Positions 54,230 to 62,247 of a DNA stretch of 62,247 bases are shown piece by piece. Each line of letters opens with the position of its first letter. Within the stretch, counting starts at the first letter, position 1. The DNA comes from Paracoccus sp. (in: a-proteobacteria) (GTDB lineage: Bacteria; Pseudomonadota; Alphaproteobacteria; Rhodobacterales; Rhodobacteraceae), in NCBI RefSeq assembly GCF_030604785.1, contig NZ_JAUVVF010000014.1, positions 1-62,247 on the forward strand, in the 5' to 3' direction. Under the pieces are notes generated by a model, which was given only the letters and a program-made list of their open reading frames with translations, did not search any database and had not been told where the DNA came from. The position numbers were made by a program, and so were the translations under genes.

Positions 54230-55095
54230 GCGACGCCGCCTCGCCGATCCCGTCCTCGGCCGCCCGTGAGGCGACATGGCGCGAGGGGGTGCCGCCGCCT
54301 CTGCCCGGCCCGCAAGGCGCGGGCGATTGGTGGCGCGTGATCCGGCGCGGCCTGCCCGCCATCTTGATCCTGCTGCTGGGTGTCCTGATGATCCTGCCCC
54401 TGCGCGGGGTGGAACGCGTGCTCCACGGCCCCCGCCGCCCCTGGACGGGGCCGCATGTCCAGGTCGTCTGCCGCCTTGTCCTGGCGGTGATAGGCATCGG
54501 CTGGCAGCGCGAGGGCCGCGCCATGCGCCAGCCCGGCGCCATCGTCGCCAACCATTCCAGCTGGCTTGACATCCTCGTGATGAACGCCGCCGCACCGGTC
54601 TTTTTCGTGAGCAAGGCCGAGGTTGCGGGCTGGCCCGGCATCAACATCCTGACCCGCGTGACGAACACCCATTTCGTCACCCGCGACCCGCGCCTGGCCC
54701 GCCAGCAGGCGCAGGAATTCTCGGACCGCCTGCGCGCGGGCCACAGGCTTCTGTTCTTCCCCGAGGGCACATCGACCGATGGCCGCCGGGTCCTGTCGTT
54801 CAAGCCGACGCTGTTCCAGGCCTTTCTGGACGAGGACATGCCCGCCGATCTGGCGATCCAGCCCATGAGCGTGGCCTATCACGCCCCCGAAGGCCGCGAT
54901 CCGCGTTTCTACGGCTGGTGGTCGGATATGGAGCTTGGCCCGCACCTGCTGACGGTGCTGGCCGCGCCCCGGCAGGGCCGCGTGACCGTCAGGCTGCACC
55001 CGCCCGTCCCCGTCGCGGGCGAGACGCGCAAGACCCTGGCGCAAAAGACGCAGGAGGCCGTGCGCGCGGGGCTGGGCTCTGATATCCTGATCTGA
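54226..55095 (+). CDS. olsA: Lyso-ornithine lipid O-acyltransferase
   Basis: OlsA acylates the 3-hydroxyl of lyso-ornithine lipid; the family is that of PlsC 1-acylglycerol-3-phosphate acyltransferases. The protein is 289 residues with an N-terminal membrane segment (ILILLLGVLMILPL), the catalytic NHSSWLD (HX4D motif), and the FFPEGTSTDGRRV block. Coupling to olsB by a 4-base overlap makes the ornithine-lipid role much more likely than phosphatidate synthesis. A small hairpin follows before nrdJ. Confidence 0.92.
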   Translation: MSDAASPIPSSAAREATWREGVPPPLPGPQGAGDWWRVIRRGLPAILILLLGVLMILPLRGVERVLHGPRRPWTGPHVQVVCRLVLAVIGIGWQREGRAMRQPGAIVANHSSWLDILVMNAAAPVFFVSKAEVAGWPGINILTRVTNTHFVTRDPRLARQQAQEFSDRLRAGHRLLFFPEGTSTDGRRVLSFKPTLFQAFLDEDMPADLAIQPMSVAYHAPEGRDPRFYGWWSDMELGPHLLTVLAAPRQGRVTVRLHPPVPVAGETRKTLAQKTQEAVRAGLGSDILI

Positions 55096-55135
55096 TCCGC
55101 CGCGTCCTTCGCGGCGCGTCCGACAGGCAGGAGGA

Positions 55136-57385
55136 ATGATGACCCGCTTCGCCGCGCCCATCGCCGAACAGATCTGGGACATGAAATACCGGCTGAAGGA
55201 CGCCGAGGGCCGCCCCCTCGATGCCAGCGTCGAGGATAGCTGGCGCCGCGTCGCCCGCGACCTGGCCCGGATCGAGGCAGACCCCGCTCTGTGGGAGGAC
55301 CGCTTCTACGGCGCACTCGAAGATTTCCGCTTCCTTCCTGCGGGCCGCATTCTGGCCGGGGCGGGGACGGGGCGGTCGGTCACGCTGTTCAACTGCTTTG
55401 TCATGGGCACCATCCCCGACAGCATGGCGGGCATCTTCGAGGCCCTGAAAGAGGCCGCGCTGACCATGCAGCAGGGCGGCGGGATCGGCTACGATTTCTC
55501 GACCATCCGGCCGCGCGGCGCGCCGGTGGCGGGGGTGGCGGCGGATGCGTCGGGGCCACTATCCTTCATGGATGTCTGGGACGCGATGTGCCGCACGATC
55601 ATGTCGGCGGGTTCGCGGCGCGGCGCGATGATGGCGACGATGCGCTGCGATCACCCCGACATTCAGGACTTCATCGCGGCCAAAGCCGACAGCGCGCGGC
55701 TGCGGATGTTCAACCTGTCGGTGCTGGTGACCGATCCGTTCATGCAGGCCGTGCGCGACGACGGCCCTTGGGATCTGGTCTTTCAGGGCCGTGTCTTCCG
55801 GACGGTTCCGGCGCGCGACCTGTGGGACCGGATCATGCGCGCGACCTACGATTATGCCGAGCCGGGCGTGATCTTCATCGACCGCATCAACGCCCAGAAC
55901 AACCTGCATTATGCCGAGACCATCGCCGCGACCAATCCATGCGGCGAACAGCCCCTGCCGCCCTATGGCGCCTGCCTTCTGGGCTCGGTCAACCTGGCCC
56001 GGCTGGTCCGTGCGCCCTTCGCGCCGGATGCGGCGCTGGACCTCGACGCGCTGGACGATCTGGTCCGCGTCGCGGTGCGGATGATGGACAATGTCGTCGA
56101 TGCCTCGCGCTTTCCCTTGCCCCAGCAGGCGGCCGAGGCGCAGGCCAAGCGCCGCATCGGGCTGGGCGTGACGGGTCTGGCGGATGCGCTGGCGATGCTG
56201 GGCCTGCGCTACGGCGCCCCCGACGCGGTCGAGGCGACGCGCGGCTGGATGAAGGCCATCGCGCGGGCGGCCTATCTGGCCTCGGTCGATCTGGCGCGCG
56301 AAAAGGGGCCGTTCCCGCTGTTTCAGGCGGACGCCTTCCTGGCTTCGGGCTTCATGGCGCGGATGGATGCGGATGTCCGGCAGGCGGTGGCCGAACACGG
56401 CATCCGCAACGCGCTCTTGACCTCGATCGCGCCGACCGGGACGATCAGCCTCTATGCGGGCAACGTCTCCTCGGGGATCGAGCCGGTCTTCGCCCATACC
56501 TATCGCCGCAAGGTCCTGCAGAAGGACGGCACAAGGACCGAGGAGGAGGTCGTCGATTACGCCGTCCGCCTGTGGCGCGACCTGCATGGCGACGCACCTC
56601 TGCCCGATCATTTCGTCGATGCGCAGACCCTTGCCCCGCGCGATCATGTGGCGATGCAGGCGGCGGCGCAGGAATGGGTCGACAGCTCGATCTCGAAGAC
56701 GATCAACTGCCCCGAGGATATCAGCTTCGACGCCTTCAAGGACGTCTATCTGACCGCCTGGGATCTGGGCTGCAAGGGCTGCACGACCTATCGCCCGAAC
56801 GCGGTGACCGGCAGCGTCCTGTCGGTCGCGCCGACCCCCGCCGCGCCCCCCGATCCCGGCGATGCCGCCCTGGGCGAACCCCTGGCCCGCCCCCCCGCGC
56901 TGGAGGGCGCGACCTACAAGCTGAAATGGCCCGATTCCGCCCATGCGATCTATATCACGATCAACGACATCCTTCAGGACGGCCAGCGCCGCCCCTTCGA
57001 GATCTTCATCAATTCCAAGAATATGGAGCATTTCGCCTGGACCGTGGCGCTGACGCGCATGATCTCGGCGGTGTTCCGGCGCGGGGGCGATGTCAGCTTC
57101 GTGGTCGAGGAACTCAAGGCTGTCTTCGACCCGCGCGGCGGGGCTTGGATGGGCGGGCGCTACGTGCCCTCGATCCTCGCGGCGATCGGCGGCGTGATCG
57201 AGCGTCACATGATCGCCATCGGCTTTCTGGCGGGCGAGGGGCTGGGCCTGAAGGCCGATCCGCGCGGGATCGAGACTCCCGAAAGGCCGCGCGGCCCCGC
57301 CTGTCCCTCCTGCGGGCAATACGGGATGCGGATGGTGGAGGGCTGCCTGACCTGCCCCCATTGCGGCCATTCGAAATGCAGCTGA
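55136..57385 (+). CDS. nrdJ: Adenosylcobalamin-dependent (class II) ribonucleotide reductase
   Basis: A 749-residue class II reductase that makes deoxyribonucleotides with a B12-derived radical. Seen are the first redox Cys in TLFNCFVMG, the active-site NPCGEQPLPPYGACLLGSVN, the catalytic PTGTISLYAGNVSSGIEP, and the C-terminal zinc-type Cys cluster (CPSCGQYGMRMVEGCLTCP, then CGHSKCS). GGAGG precedes the ATG; a second ATG follows at once. It works with or without oxygen but depends on cobalamin. No B12 riboswitch is recognisable in the 40-base upstream gap. Confidence 0.97.
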   Translation: MMTRFAAPIAEQIWDMKYRLKDAEGRPLDASVEDSWRRVARDLARIEADPALWEDRFYGALEDFRFLPAGRILAGAGTGRSVTLFNCFVMGTIPDSMAGIFEALKEAALTMQQGGGIGYDFSTIRPRGAPVAGVAADASGPLSFMDVWDAMCRTIMSAGSRRGAMMATMRCDHPDIQDFIAAKADSARLRMFNLSVLVTDPFMQAVRDDGPWDLVFQGRVFRTVPARDLWDRIMRATYDYAEPGVIFIDRINAQNNLHYAETIAATNPCGEQPLPPYGACLLGSVNLARLVRAPFAPDAALDLDALDDLVRVAVRMMDNVVDASRFPLPQQAAEAQAKRRIGLGVTGLADALAMLGLRYGAPDAVEATRGWMKAIARAAYLASVDLAREKGPFPLFQADAFLASGFMARMDADVRQAVAEHGIRNALLTSIAPTGTISLYAGNVSSGIEPVFAHTYRRKVLQKDGTRTEEEVVDYAVRLWRDLHGDAPLPDHFVDAQTLAPRDHVAMQAAAQEWVDSSISKTINCPEDISFDAFKDVYLTAWDLGCKGCTTYRPNAVTGSVLSVAPTPAAPPDPGDAALGEPLARPPALEGATYKLKWPDSAHAIYITINDILQDGQRRPFEIFINSKNMEHFAWTVALTRMISAVFRRGGDVSFVVEELKAVFDPRGGAWMGGRYVPSILAAIGGVIERHMIAIGFLAGEGLGLKADPRGIETPERPRGPACPSCGQYGMRMVEGCLTCPHCGHSKCS

Positions 57386-57417
57386 TCGCGCGGCCCCGTC
57401 GCGGCGTGGGCCTCGTC

Positions 57418-57480
57418 GGCAGGGGTTCGCCTGCCTTGCGCCTGCGGTCCGGGAACCCTTGTGCGGGGGGCGCGGGTTCC
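57418..57480 (+). terminator. Two hairpins between nrdJ and the TM2 gene
   Basis: A 6-bp stem (57418-57423 with 57430-57435) followed by TTGCG is a weak terminator. A second 7-bp stem (57452-57458 with 57474-57480) has a 15-base loop. Either could end the nrdJ message. Confidence 0.4.
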
Positions 57481-57526
57481 TATCTGTGAATGGCCCCGGC
57501 AGATCGCCCCTGGCAGGAGGATGACG

Positions 57527-57826
57527 ATGGACGTGCAACGCGAATTGCTGATCGAGCAGCGTGTCGCCAACGAGGCGCGATCGCCCCTGATCGCCTATCT
57601 GCTGCTGATCTTCCTGTGGGGTTTCGGCGTCCACCGCATGTATCTGGGCCGCTGGATCAGCGGGCTCTTCATGCTGACCGTCTGGGGAATCGGTTGGCTG
57701 CTGACCCCGATCCTGATCGGCTGGCCCGCCGTCGCCTTCGTCGCGCTGTGGTGCGTGATCGACCTGTTCCTCATCCCGGGGATGATCCGCGCGGATCGCG
57801 AGGATATTCGGCGGAGGTTGCGGTGA
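57527..57826 (+). CDS. TM2 domain-containing membrane protein
   Basis: A 99-residue inner-membrane protein with the TM2 pattern: a first helix YLLLIFLWGFGVHRMYLGRW, a short turn, then GLFMLTVWGIGWLLTPIL, and a third hydrophobic stretch before a basic tail. The GxHRxYLGR turn is the hallmark. AGGAGG fixes the ATG at 57527 (six bases away) over the ATG at 57521. The family is found in all domains but its bacterial function is unknown. Confidence 0.88.
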   Translation: MDVQRELLIEQRVANEARSPLIAYLLLIFLWGFGVHRMYLGRWISGLFMLTVWGIGWLLTPILIGWPAVAFVALWCVIDLFLIPGMIRADREDIRRRLR

Positions 57827-57900
57827 ACAGCGGCTATACCCCTGTCTGAACGCATCGCTCATGCCGATGAAGGCGCAGAAAGGTAACGGCCTTTTCCAGC

Positions 57901-57929
57901 TTACAAATAAAGTTTTTGTGATGTATCGT
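57901..57929 (+). promoter_or_regulatory. Promoter of the lipoprotein gene
   Basis: TTACAA (57901-57906) and TATCGT (57924-57929) are separated by a 17-base AT-rich spacer, 62 bases before the lipoprotein ATG. The AT-rich spacer is unlike the other promoters of the window. Confidence 0.55.
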
Positions 57930-57990
57930 TTGCTGGCATCAGGTCGATCAATTACGGTCGCCAGTATTCAGTTTTCGGTGGTCCGTCATC

Positions 57991-58476
57991 ATGAAAAAGT
58001 GTTCCGTTCTTCTCACCATAAGCGCATTTCTGATCGCTGCCTGCGCAGACACGTCCGTCACGCCTTTAACCAATAACAGCTTCATGCTGTCGACGAGCGC
58101 GGCACCAGCCTGCGGATCGTCGGGCGCTGCACGTGTGGCAAGCAAGATGGCAGCAGTCGAGACCCTGCGACGGGGTAAGCAAAGATACATGATTGGCGGT
58201 GCGCACAGCCAGAACAACGTCCAAACTGTGGCGACTGGCCCCACCTATTCGAACACCACCCTGTCGATGAACAGCTACGGCGGGAATGCCTACGGCCGAT
58301 CAAACACCTATTACGGCGGGCATGGCGTAATGACGGTTGGCAGCCACGACACCAGCTTGATCGTAACCACATTCAATCCTGGGGATGCCGGTTTTTCGGC
58401 GGCCGTGGATGCAAAGCAGACGCTCGGCGCGGAGTGGGAAAAGCTGGTCAAGAGCGGAGTAAACACCTGCTCCTGA
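57991..58476 (+). CDS. Hypothetical lipoprotein
   Basis: A 161-residue protein I do not recognise. The N-terminus KKCSVLLTISAFLIAACAD is a lipoprotein signal with the lipobox LIAAC, so Cys18 is probably lipidated and the protein sits in the outer or inner membrane facing the periplasm. The middle is rich in Asn, Ser, Thr, Tyr and Gly (SMNSYGGNAYGRSNTYYGGH), and two further Cys may form a disulfide. Base and codon use are clearly less GC-rich than the neighbours and the promoter region is AT-rich, which suggests a recently gained gene. It ends 12 bases from pheS. Confidence 0.8.
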   Translation: MKKCSVLLTISAFLIAACADTSVTPLTNNSFMLSTSAAPACGSSGAARVASKMAAVETLRRGKQRYMIGGAHSQNNVQTVATGPTYSNTTLSMNSYGGNAYGRSNTYYGGHGVMTVGSHDTSLIVTTFNPGDAGFSAAVDAKQTLGAEWEKLVKSGVNTCS

Positions 58477-58488
58477 CCAACTCGCAAA

Positions 58489-59571
58489 CTACCTGCTCAA
58501 CCCACCGCTCACGCTCGGCACGTCCCCCGCCGCAAAACCGTAATGCCGCAGCCAGCGCAGGTCGCTCTCGAAGAAGGCGCGCAGATCGGGGATGCCGTAT
58601 TTCAACATGGCAATCCGGTCGATCCCCATGCCGAAGGCGAAGCCCTGCCATTGCGTCGGGTCGATCCCGCCCGAGCGCAGGACATGGGGGTGCATCATGC
58701 CGGAGCCGAGGATCTCCAGCCAGGAATTGCCCTCGCCGATCTTCAGCTGGCCGCCCTCCCACGAGCAGCGGATATCCACCTCGGCAGACGGCTCGGTGAA
58801 GGGGAAATGCGAGGCGCGGAAGCGCAGTTCGACCTGATCGACCTCGAAGAAGGCGCGGCAGAATTCCTCCAGCGTCCATTTCAGCTGTGCCATCGAGATG
58901 TCGCGGTCGATGGCCACGCCCTCGATCTGGTGGAACATCGGCGTGTGCGTCTGGTCCATGTCCATGCGGTAGACGCGGTCCGGCGCGATCACGCGGACGG
59001 GCGCGCCATGTTCCTGCATCGCGCGAATCTGGACGGGGCTGGTATGGGTCCTCAGCACATGCGGCGGGCGGTCGTCGCCGGGGGCGCGGTGCATGAAGAA
59101 GGTGTCATGCTCCTGCCGGGCGGGATGCTCGGGCGCGATGTTCAGGGCGTCGAAATTGTACCAGTCGCTTTCGACCTGCGGGCCTTCGGCCACGGCAAAG
59201 CCCATATCGGCGAAGATCGCGGTCACCTCGTCGGTCACCTGGCTGATCGGATGGATGCTGCCCTGACGGCGCGGGCGGCCGGGCAGGGTCACGTCCAGCC
59301 ATTCCTCGCGCAGGCGGGCATCCAGCGCGGCATCCTCAAGCGCCAGCTTGCGGGCGCGAAGCGCGGCGTCGATCTCGTCGCGGATCTCGTTCAGGGCCTT
59401 GCCGGTGGTCTGGCGTTCCTCGGGGCTCATCCGGCCCAGCTCGCGCATCTTCAGGCTGATCTCGCCCTTCTTGCCAAGCGCGCCGAGGCGCACATCCTCA
59501 AGCGCGTTCGGATCGGCAGCGGCCGAGATGCGGTCAAGCCATTGCTGGCGCAGGGGGATCAGATCATCCAT
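58489..59571 (-). CDS. pheS: Phenylalanine-tRNA ligase, alpha subunit
   Basis: The catalytic subunit of the heterotetrameric enzyme that charges tRNA-Phe. It is 360 residues long: an N-terminal coiled coil binding tRNA, then the class II core. Motif 2 ([16 protein letters not shown]), the phenylalanine pocket block [13 protein letters not shown], and motif 3 ([17 protein letters not shown]) are intact. ATG 59571 is preferred, with GAGG upstream, over an in-frame ATG at 59583. pheT is not adjacent: downstream is the convergent lipoprotein gene and upstream a P450, so the usual pheST pair is split here. Confidence 0.97.
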   Translation of the reverse strand: MDDLIPLRQQWLDRISAAADPNALEDVRLGALGKKGEISLKMRELGRMSPEERQTTGKALNEIRDEIDAALRARKLALEDAALDARLREEWLDVTLPGRPRRQGSIHPISQVTDEVTAIFADMGFAVAEGPQVESDWYNFDALNIAPEHPARQEHDTFFMHRAPGDDRPPHVLRTHTSPVQIRAMQEHGAPVRVIAPDRVYRMDMDQTHTPMFHQIEGVAIDRDISMAQLKWTLEEFCRAFFEVDQVELRFRASHFPFTEPSAEVDIRCSWEGGQLKIGEGNSWLEILGSGMMHPHVLRSGGIDPTQWQGFAFGMGIDRIAMLKYGIPDLRAFFESDLRWLRHYGFAAGDVPSVSGGLSR

Positions 59572-59627
59572 GTCGGGCCTCATTCCAGTTGCGCCCGCGT
59601 TAGCATGAGCGCGCGCGCGGGAAAAGC

Positions 59628-60992
59628 CTAAGCCGGGCGCGGCGTGGCGCGCAGCCAGACCCCGCCATGCGGGCGCAGCGTCAGGATCATGCGCGGCTCG
59701 GGCTGGCGACCGGGCACGGGATCAAAGCGAAACCGCGACAGCAGCGTGGCCAGGATGATCACGGCTTCCTGCAGGGCGAAGCTGGCGCCGATGCAGATGC
59801 GCGGCCCCGCGCCAAAGGGCAGGAAGGCATAGCGGTCGGGCGCGGTCAGGAAACGGTCGGGGTCGAAGGCGTCGGGTCGGTCCCACAGCAGATGATGGCG
59901 GTGCAGGGCGTAGATCGGCATCATCACCGTATCGCCGGGCCTGACCTCGCGCCCGCACAGCCGGTCATGCGCCTGCGCAGTGCGCGACAGGAACGCGGCT
60001 GGAGGGTAAAGCCGCAGCGTCTCGTTGACGATGCGCAGCGTCAGGGGCAGGGCGCCCAGATCGCCCGCCTCGGCCACCCGCGCGCCCAGGGCGGCGCGGG
60101 CCTCGGCGGCGGCGCGCTCCTGCACGTCGGGGTCGTGGGCGCAGAGGTAAAGCGCCCAGGCCAGCGTCAGGGCGGTCGTCTCGTGGCCCGCCACGATGAA
60201 GGTCAGAAGGTTGTCGCGCAATTCGTCGCGGTTCATGCGGCGGCCCGTTTCCGGATCCTGCGCGTCCAGCAGCAGGTCCAAGAGGTCGGGCGGACCCTGA
60301 TCGCGCGCGGTCTCGGCGCGGGCGGCGATGGCGCGGTCGGCCAGACCCTTCATGCGCCTGAGCCCCGGGCCCGAGAACAGCCGCCCCGGACGCGGCAGCC
60401 ATGCCGGCAGCCCCATCACATCCATCAGCGAGATGCGGGCGGTCTGCGCGATATAGCCTTCGATCGCGTGATGGACGGCGTCGCGGTCGAAGACCGCAGC
60501 GCCCCCGCCCGAGAAGGTCACGTCCGAGATGACCTCGAAGGTCGCCGCGATCGTCTCGGCGAACAGATCGACCGGGCCCGCCGCGGCGGCCAGCCGGCGG
60601 CTTGAGGCTTCGGCAGCGGCGCTCATGACGGGGCCAAGCGCCTCGACATGGCGTTGGGCAAAGGCGGGGGCGGCGGCGCGGCGCTGCCAGCGCCAATGCG
60701 CGCCCTCGGCCACGAACATGCTGTCGCCGATGGCGGGGTTCAGGATCAGCTTCGTGGTGGTGGATTTCGGGTAATCCTCGACCCGTTCCTTGAGGATGCG
60801 GCGCAGCGAGGCCGGGTCCATGACCATGTGCCAGCGTAGGCCTGTCTTGCCCGAGACGATGGGCTGGCGCGTGGCGATCGCGGGGATCAGCTCCAGCAGG
60901 TTGCGCCGGGCGGTGGCGACCGTGCCCATGATGCCCAGAGGGCGCACGGCCAGCGGCACCTTGACGGGATCGGGGCGGGGCAGGTCGAACAT
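59628..60992 (-). CDS. Cytochrome P450
   Basis: A 454-residue soluble P450. The I-helix oxygen motif is AGHETTA near residue 255, the K-helix ExxR is ETLR, and the heme-thiolate signature is [10 protein letters not shown] near the C-terminus. The sequence resembles CYP families with a eukaryote-like pattern (fatty-acid or steroid type) found singly in Rhodobacterales. No ferredoxin or ferredoxin reductase gene is adjacent, so electrons must come from partners encoded elsewhere. The substrate is unknown. Three phased repeats lie about 100 bases upstream. Confidence 0.94.
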   Translation of the reverse strand: MFDLPRPDPVKVPLAVRPLGIMGTVATARRNLLELIPAIATRQPIVSGKTGLRWHMVMDPASLRRILKERVEDYPKSTTTKLILNPAIGDSMFVAEGAHWRWQRRAAAPAFAQRHVEALGPVMSAAAEASSRRLAAAAGPVDLFAETIAATFEVISDVTFSGGGAAVFDRDAVHHAIEGYIAQTARISLMDVMGLPAWLPRPGRLFSGPGLRRMKGLADRAIAARAETARDQGPPDLLDLLLDAQDPETGRRMNRDELRDNLLTFIVAGHETTALTLAWALYLCAHDPDVQERAAAEARAALGARVAEAGDLGALPLTLRIVNETLRLYPPAAFLSRTAQAHDRLCGREVRPGDTVMMPIYALHRHHLLWDRPDAFDPDRFLTAPDRYAFLPFGAGPRICIGASFALQEAVIILATLLSRFRFDPVPGRQPEPRMILTLRPHGGVWLRATPRPA

Positions 60993-61093
60993 CGGGCGCG
61001 GCTCCTTTGACCCGCAATCTGGGCGCTGGCCCCGGCCGGATCAACCCGCGCGCGCCCCGACCCGATGTCGCGGCCCGCCGGGGCAGGCCGGGC

Positions 61094-61122
61094 GGTGCAC
61101 ATGCGGTGTACGTTCGGTGCAC
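61094..61122. repeat. Three direct repeats with 11-bp period upstream of the P450 gene
   Basis: GGTGCAC (61094-61100), GGTGTAC (61105-61111) and GGTGCAC (61116-61122) start exactly 11 bases apart, one DNA turn. They lie 102-130 bases upstream of the P450 start, in the 223-base gap between it and the PPC-repeat gene. Such phasing is typical of cooperative operators. No other gene or RNA can be named in this gap. Confidence 0.55.
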
Positions 61123-61215
61123 GCCGCCTGCACGGCCCGTGTGCTTGATATCGCAGCAAAAAGGGGGCGTGGCGCGCAAGCCCCCCTGTCGCGGTGACGA
61201 CCTTGGGCGAGGTGC

Positions 61216-62247
61216 CTATTCGACCCGCTCGAACCGGTCGAAGACCAGCGAGATGGCGCGGATCGGCCCGCGCGGCTGATCCAGCCGGCCCACATCCAGC
61301 ACCGCCATGCGGTAGAGGCCCGGCTCCAGCAGGACCGGCCCCAGCCGCGCATCCGTGTTCTCGCCGCCATCGTCATCCATCGCCACCTGCGCGCCGTTCG
61401 GGCCGAACAGGACCAGCTTGCTGTCCACCCCGGTCGCGCTGCCGAAGGCGTCGACGATCAGCACGCTCGGGCGCTCGACGGTCAGGGCCAGCCATTGCGC
61501 GGTGCCGTCATGCAGCAGCACCGTCTCGCGGTCGCGGGTCAGGTCGATCTCCTGCAGCGGGTAGCCCGAGCCGGCGGGGGGCGCCATCTCGCCCTTGGCC
61601 CAGGCGGCGCGCAGATAGCTGTCGCGGTCAAGTATTTCGGCCGAAACGTCGATCACGCCCTCGCGCGCTGACAGGGGCGCCACGCCGATGCAATATTCGC
61701 CCGCCGCCAGCGGCGTCAGGAAATCCAGCCGCGAATTCAGCCCGTCGGCATCGTCGTTTTCCGCGATCAGGCTGCCGGTCCCGTCAAAGAGCTTGAGATA
61801 GGGATCCAGCTCCACGCTGGTCGCGCGCAGCGTGATCGAGCCGGGCGCATCAAGGGCAAAGCGCAGATAGGCGACCTCGGCCCCCGTCTGGCGGCTGACC
61901 CGCCCCGAGGCCAGCGCGGCGTCCAGCGGCCCGTCGGTCAGGGCCTCGGCCTCGGTCTCGGGGCGGCAATCGGCGATGGTCAGGTCGGGGGGCGCGGACA
62001 GCAGGGCGGGCTGATCCTCGCGGCTGACCTGAACCGCCACGCGGATACCGGGATTGCCGACCGGAACCATCCGGACGCAATAGGCGCCGGGCTCGAGCAC
62101 CGTCTCGATCCGCGAATTCAGGCCGCCGAGGGCGTCGTCATTCTCGGCCAGGACGCGCCCCTCGGGGGTGGACAGGACCAGCGAGGGATCGCCGCCGCCG
62201 ATGGCCTCGGCCTCGATCCGCAGGGCCTGCGCCTCGCCTTCGACGAC
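61216..62247 (-). CDS. PPC-repeat protein, C-terminal part (5' end outside window)
   Basis: The frame is open to the window edge, so only the last 343 residues are seen. Three tandem beta-rich units of about 90-110 residues carry the pattern DPxLxLF-G-AENDD-NSRL-LxxGxYC (AENDDALGGLNSRI; AENDDADGLNSRL; MDDDGGENTDARL). This matches bacterial pre-peptidase C-terminal (PPC) domains, found at the ends of secreted proteases and surface proteins. Some units hold Cys pairs. Whether a protease domain lies upstream cannot be seen. The P450 gene lies downstream on the same strand. Confidence 0.8.
   Translation of the reverse strand, partial: VVEGEAQALRIEAEAIGGGDPSLVLSTPEGRVLAENDDALGGLNSRIETVLEPGAYCVRMVPVGNPGIRVAVQVSREDQPALLSAPPDLTIADCRPETEAEALTDGPLDAALASGRVSRQTGAEVAYLRFALDAPGSITLRATSVELDPYLKLFDGTGSLIAENDDADGLNSRLDFLTPLAAGEYCIGVAPLSAREGVIDVSAEILDRDSYLRAAWAKGEMAPPAGSGYPLQEIDLTRDRETVLLHDGTAQWLALTVERPSVLIVDAFGSATGVDSKLVLFGPNGAQVAMDDDGGENTDARLGPVLLEPGLYRMAVLDVGRLDQPRGPIRAISLVFDRFERVE

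Noticed and set aside
55096..55135. B12 riboswitch before nrdJ
   Set aside because: The gap is only 40 bases, and a small hairpin is all it contains; a cobalamin riboswitch is far larger.

Overview
The window is GC-rich, densely coded DNA of alphaproteobacterial, Rhodobacterales (Paracoccus-like) character. The support is a circularly permuted two-piece ssrA whose tag reads ANDNRAPVALAA, placed beside sspB; a ChpT-type histidine phosphotransferase divergent from a DUF3553 gene; an ornithine-lipid olsB-olsA pair; class II (B12) ribonucleotide reductase; and many ATGA start/stop overlaps. It reads as core chromosome. There is no insertion sequence, integrase, phage gene or CRISPR array; the only stretch of clearly different composition is a small AT-richer patch near 57.85-58.5 kb.

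Layout. 1-6.6 kb: end of an MFS transporter, lpdA, a penicillin-acylase-family hydrolase, a 3-hydroxyisobutyrate-dehydrogenase-like enzyme, an AhpD-like protein. 6.2-10.1 kb, minus strand: ssrA, sspB, a DapA-like aldolase, fumC, DUF4169 and a ribbon-helix-helix protein. 10.2-11.3 kb: VOC and FAH-family enzymes. 11.3-15.7 kb: ectoine operon ectA-ectB-ectC-ask with a divergent MarR-type regulator and a good sigma70 promoter overlapped by a palindrome. 15.7-22.6 kb: gnd, a thioesterase, a LuxR solo, cmk, adenine deaminase, hisB-hisH. 22.7-28.6 kb: BCCT osmolyte transporter, a coiled-coil gene plus zapA, an alpha/beta hydrolase, an MFS exporter, DUF599. 28.7-33 kb: glycolate oxidase glcDEF and a small heat-shock protein. 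33.2-37 kb: sulfate ABC importer (cysA-sbp-cysT-cysW). 37.2-45.4 kb: a DUF3047 protein, a SelD-N-terminus-like flavoprotein, and a five-gene operon made of a TVP38/flavoprotein-disulfide-reductase fusion, a CDP-alcohol phosphotransferase and a YnjBCD-like ABC transporter. 45.5-48 kb: 5-oxoprolinase pxpB-pxpC-pxpA. 48-51.1 kb: a photolyase-like protein with domains in swapped order, a low-complexity PRC-barrel protein, two identical tRNA-Asp genes. 51.2-62.2 kb: proA, chpT, DUF3553, olsBA, nrdJ, a TM2 protein, an isolated lipoprotein, pheS, a cytochrome P450 with phased upstream repeats, and part of a PPC-repeat protein.

Themes. Osmoadaptation (ectoine synthesis, BCCT uptake, proA), membrane lipid modification (ornithine lipids, the CDP-alcohol enzyme), central carbon metabolism (lpdA, fumC, gnd, glycolate oxidation) and ribosome rescue with tag-directed proteolysis (ssrA plus sspB). 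The least described module is the YnjBCD/flavoprotein locus at 38-45 kb; the permuted photolyase and the 11-bp phased repeats upstream of the P450 are the other strong candidates for follow-up.
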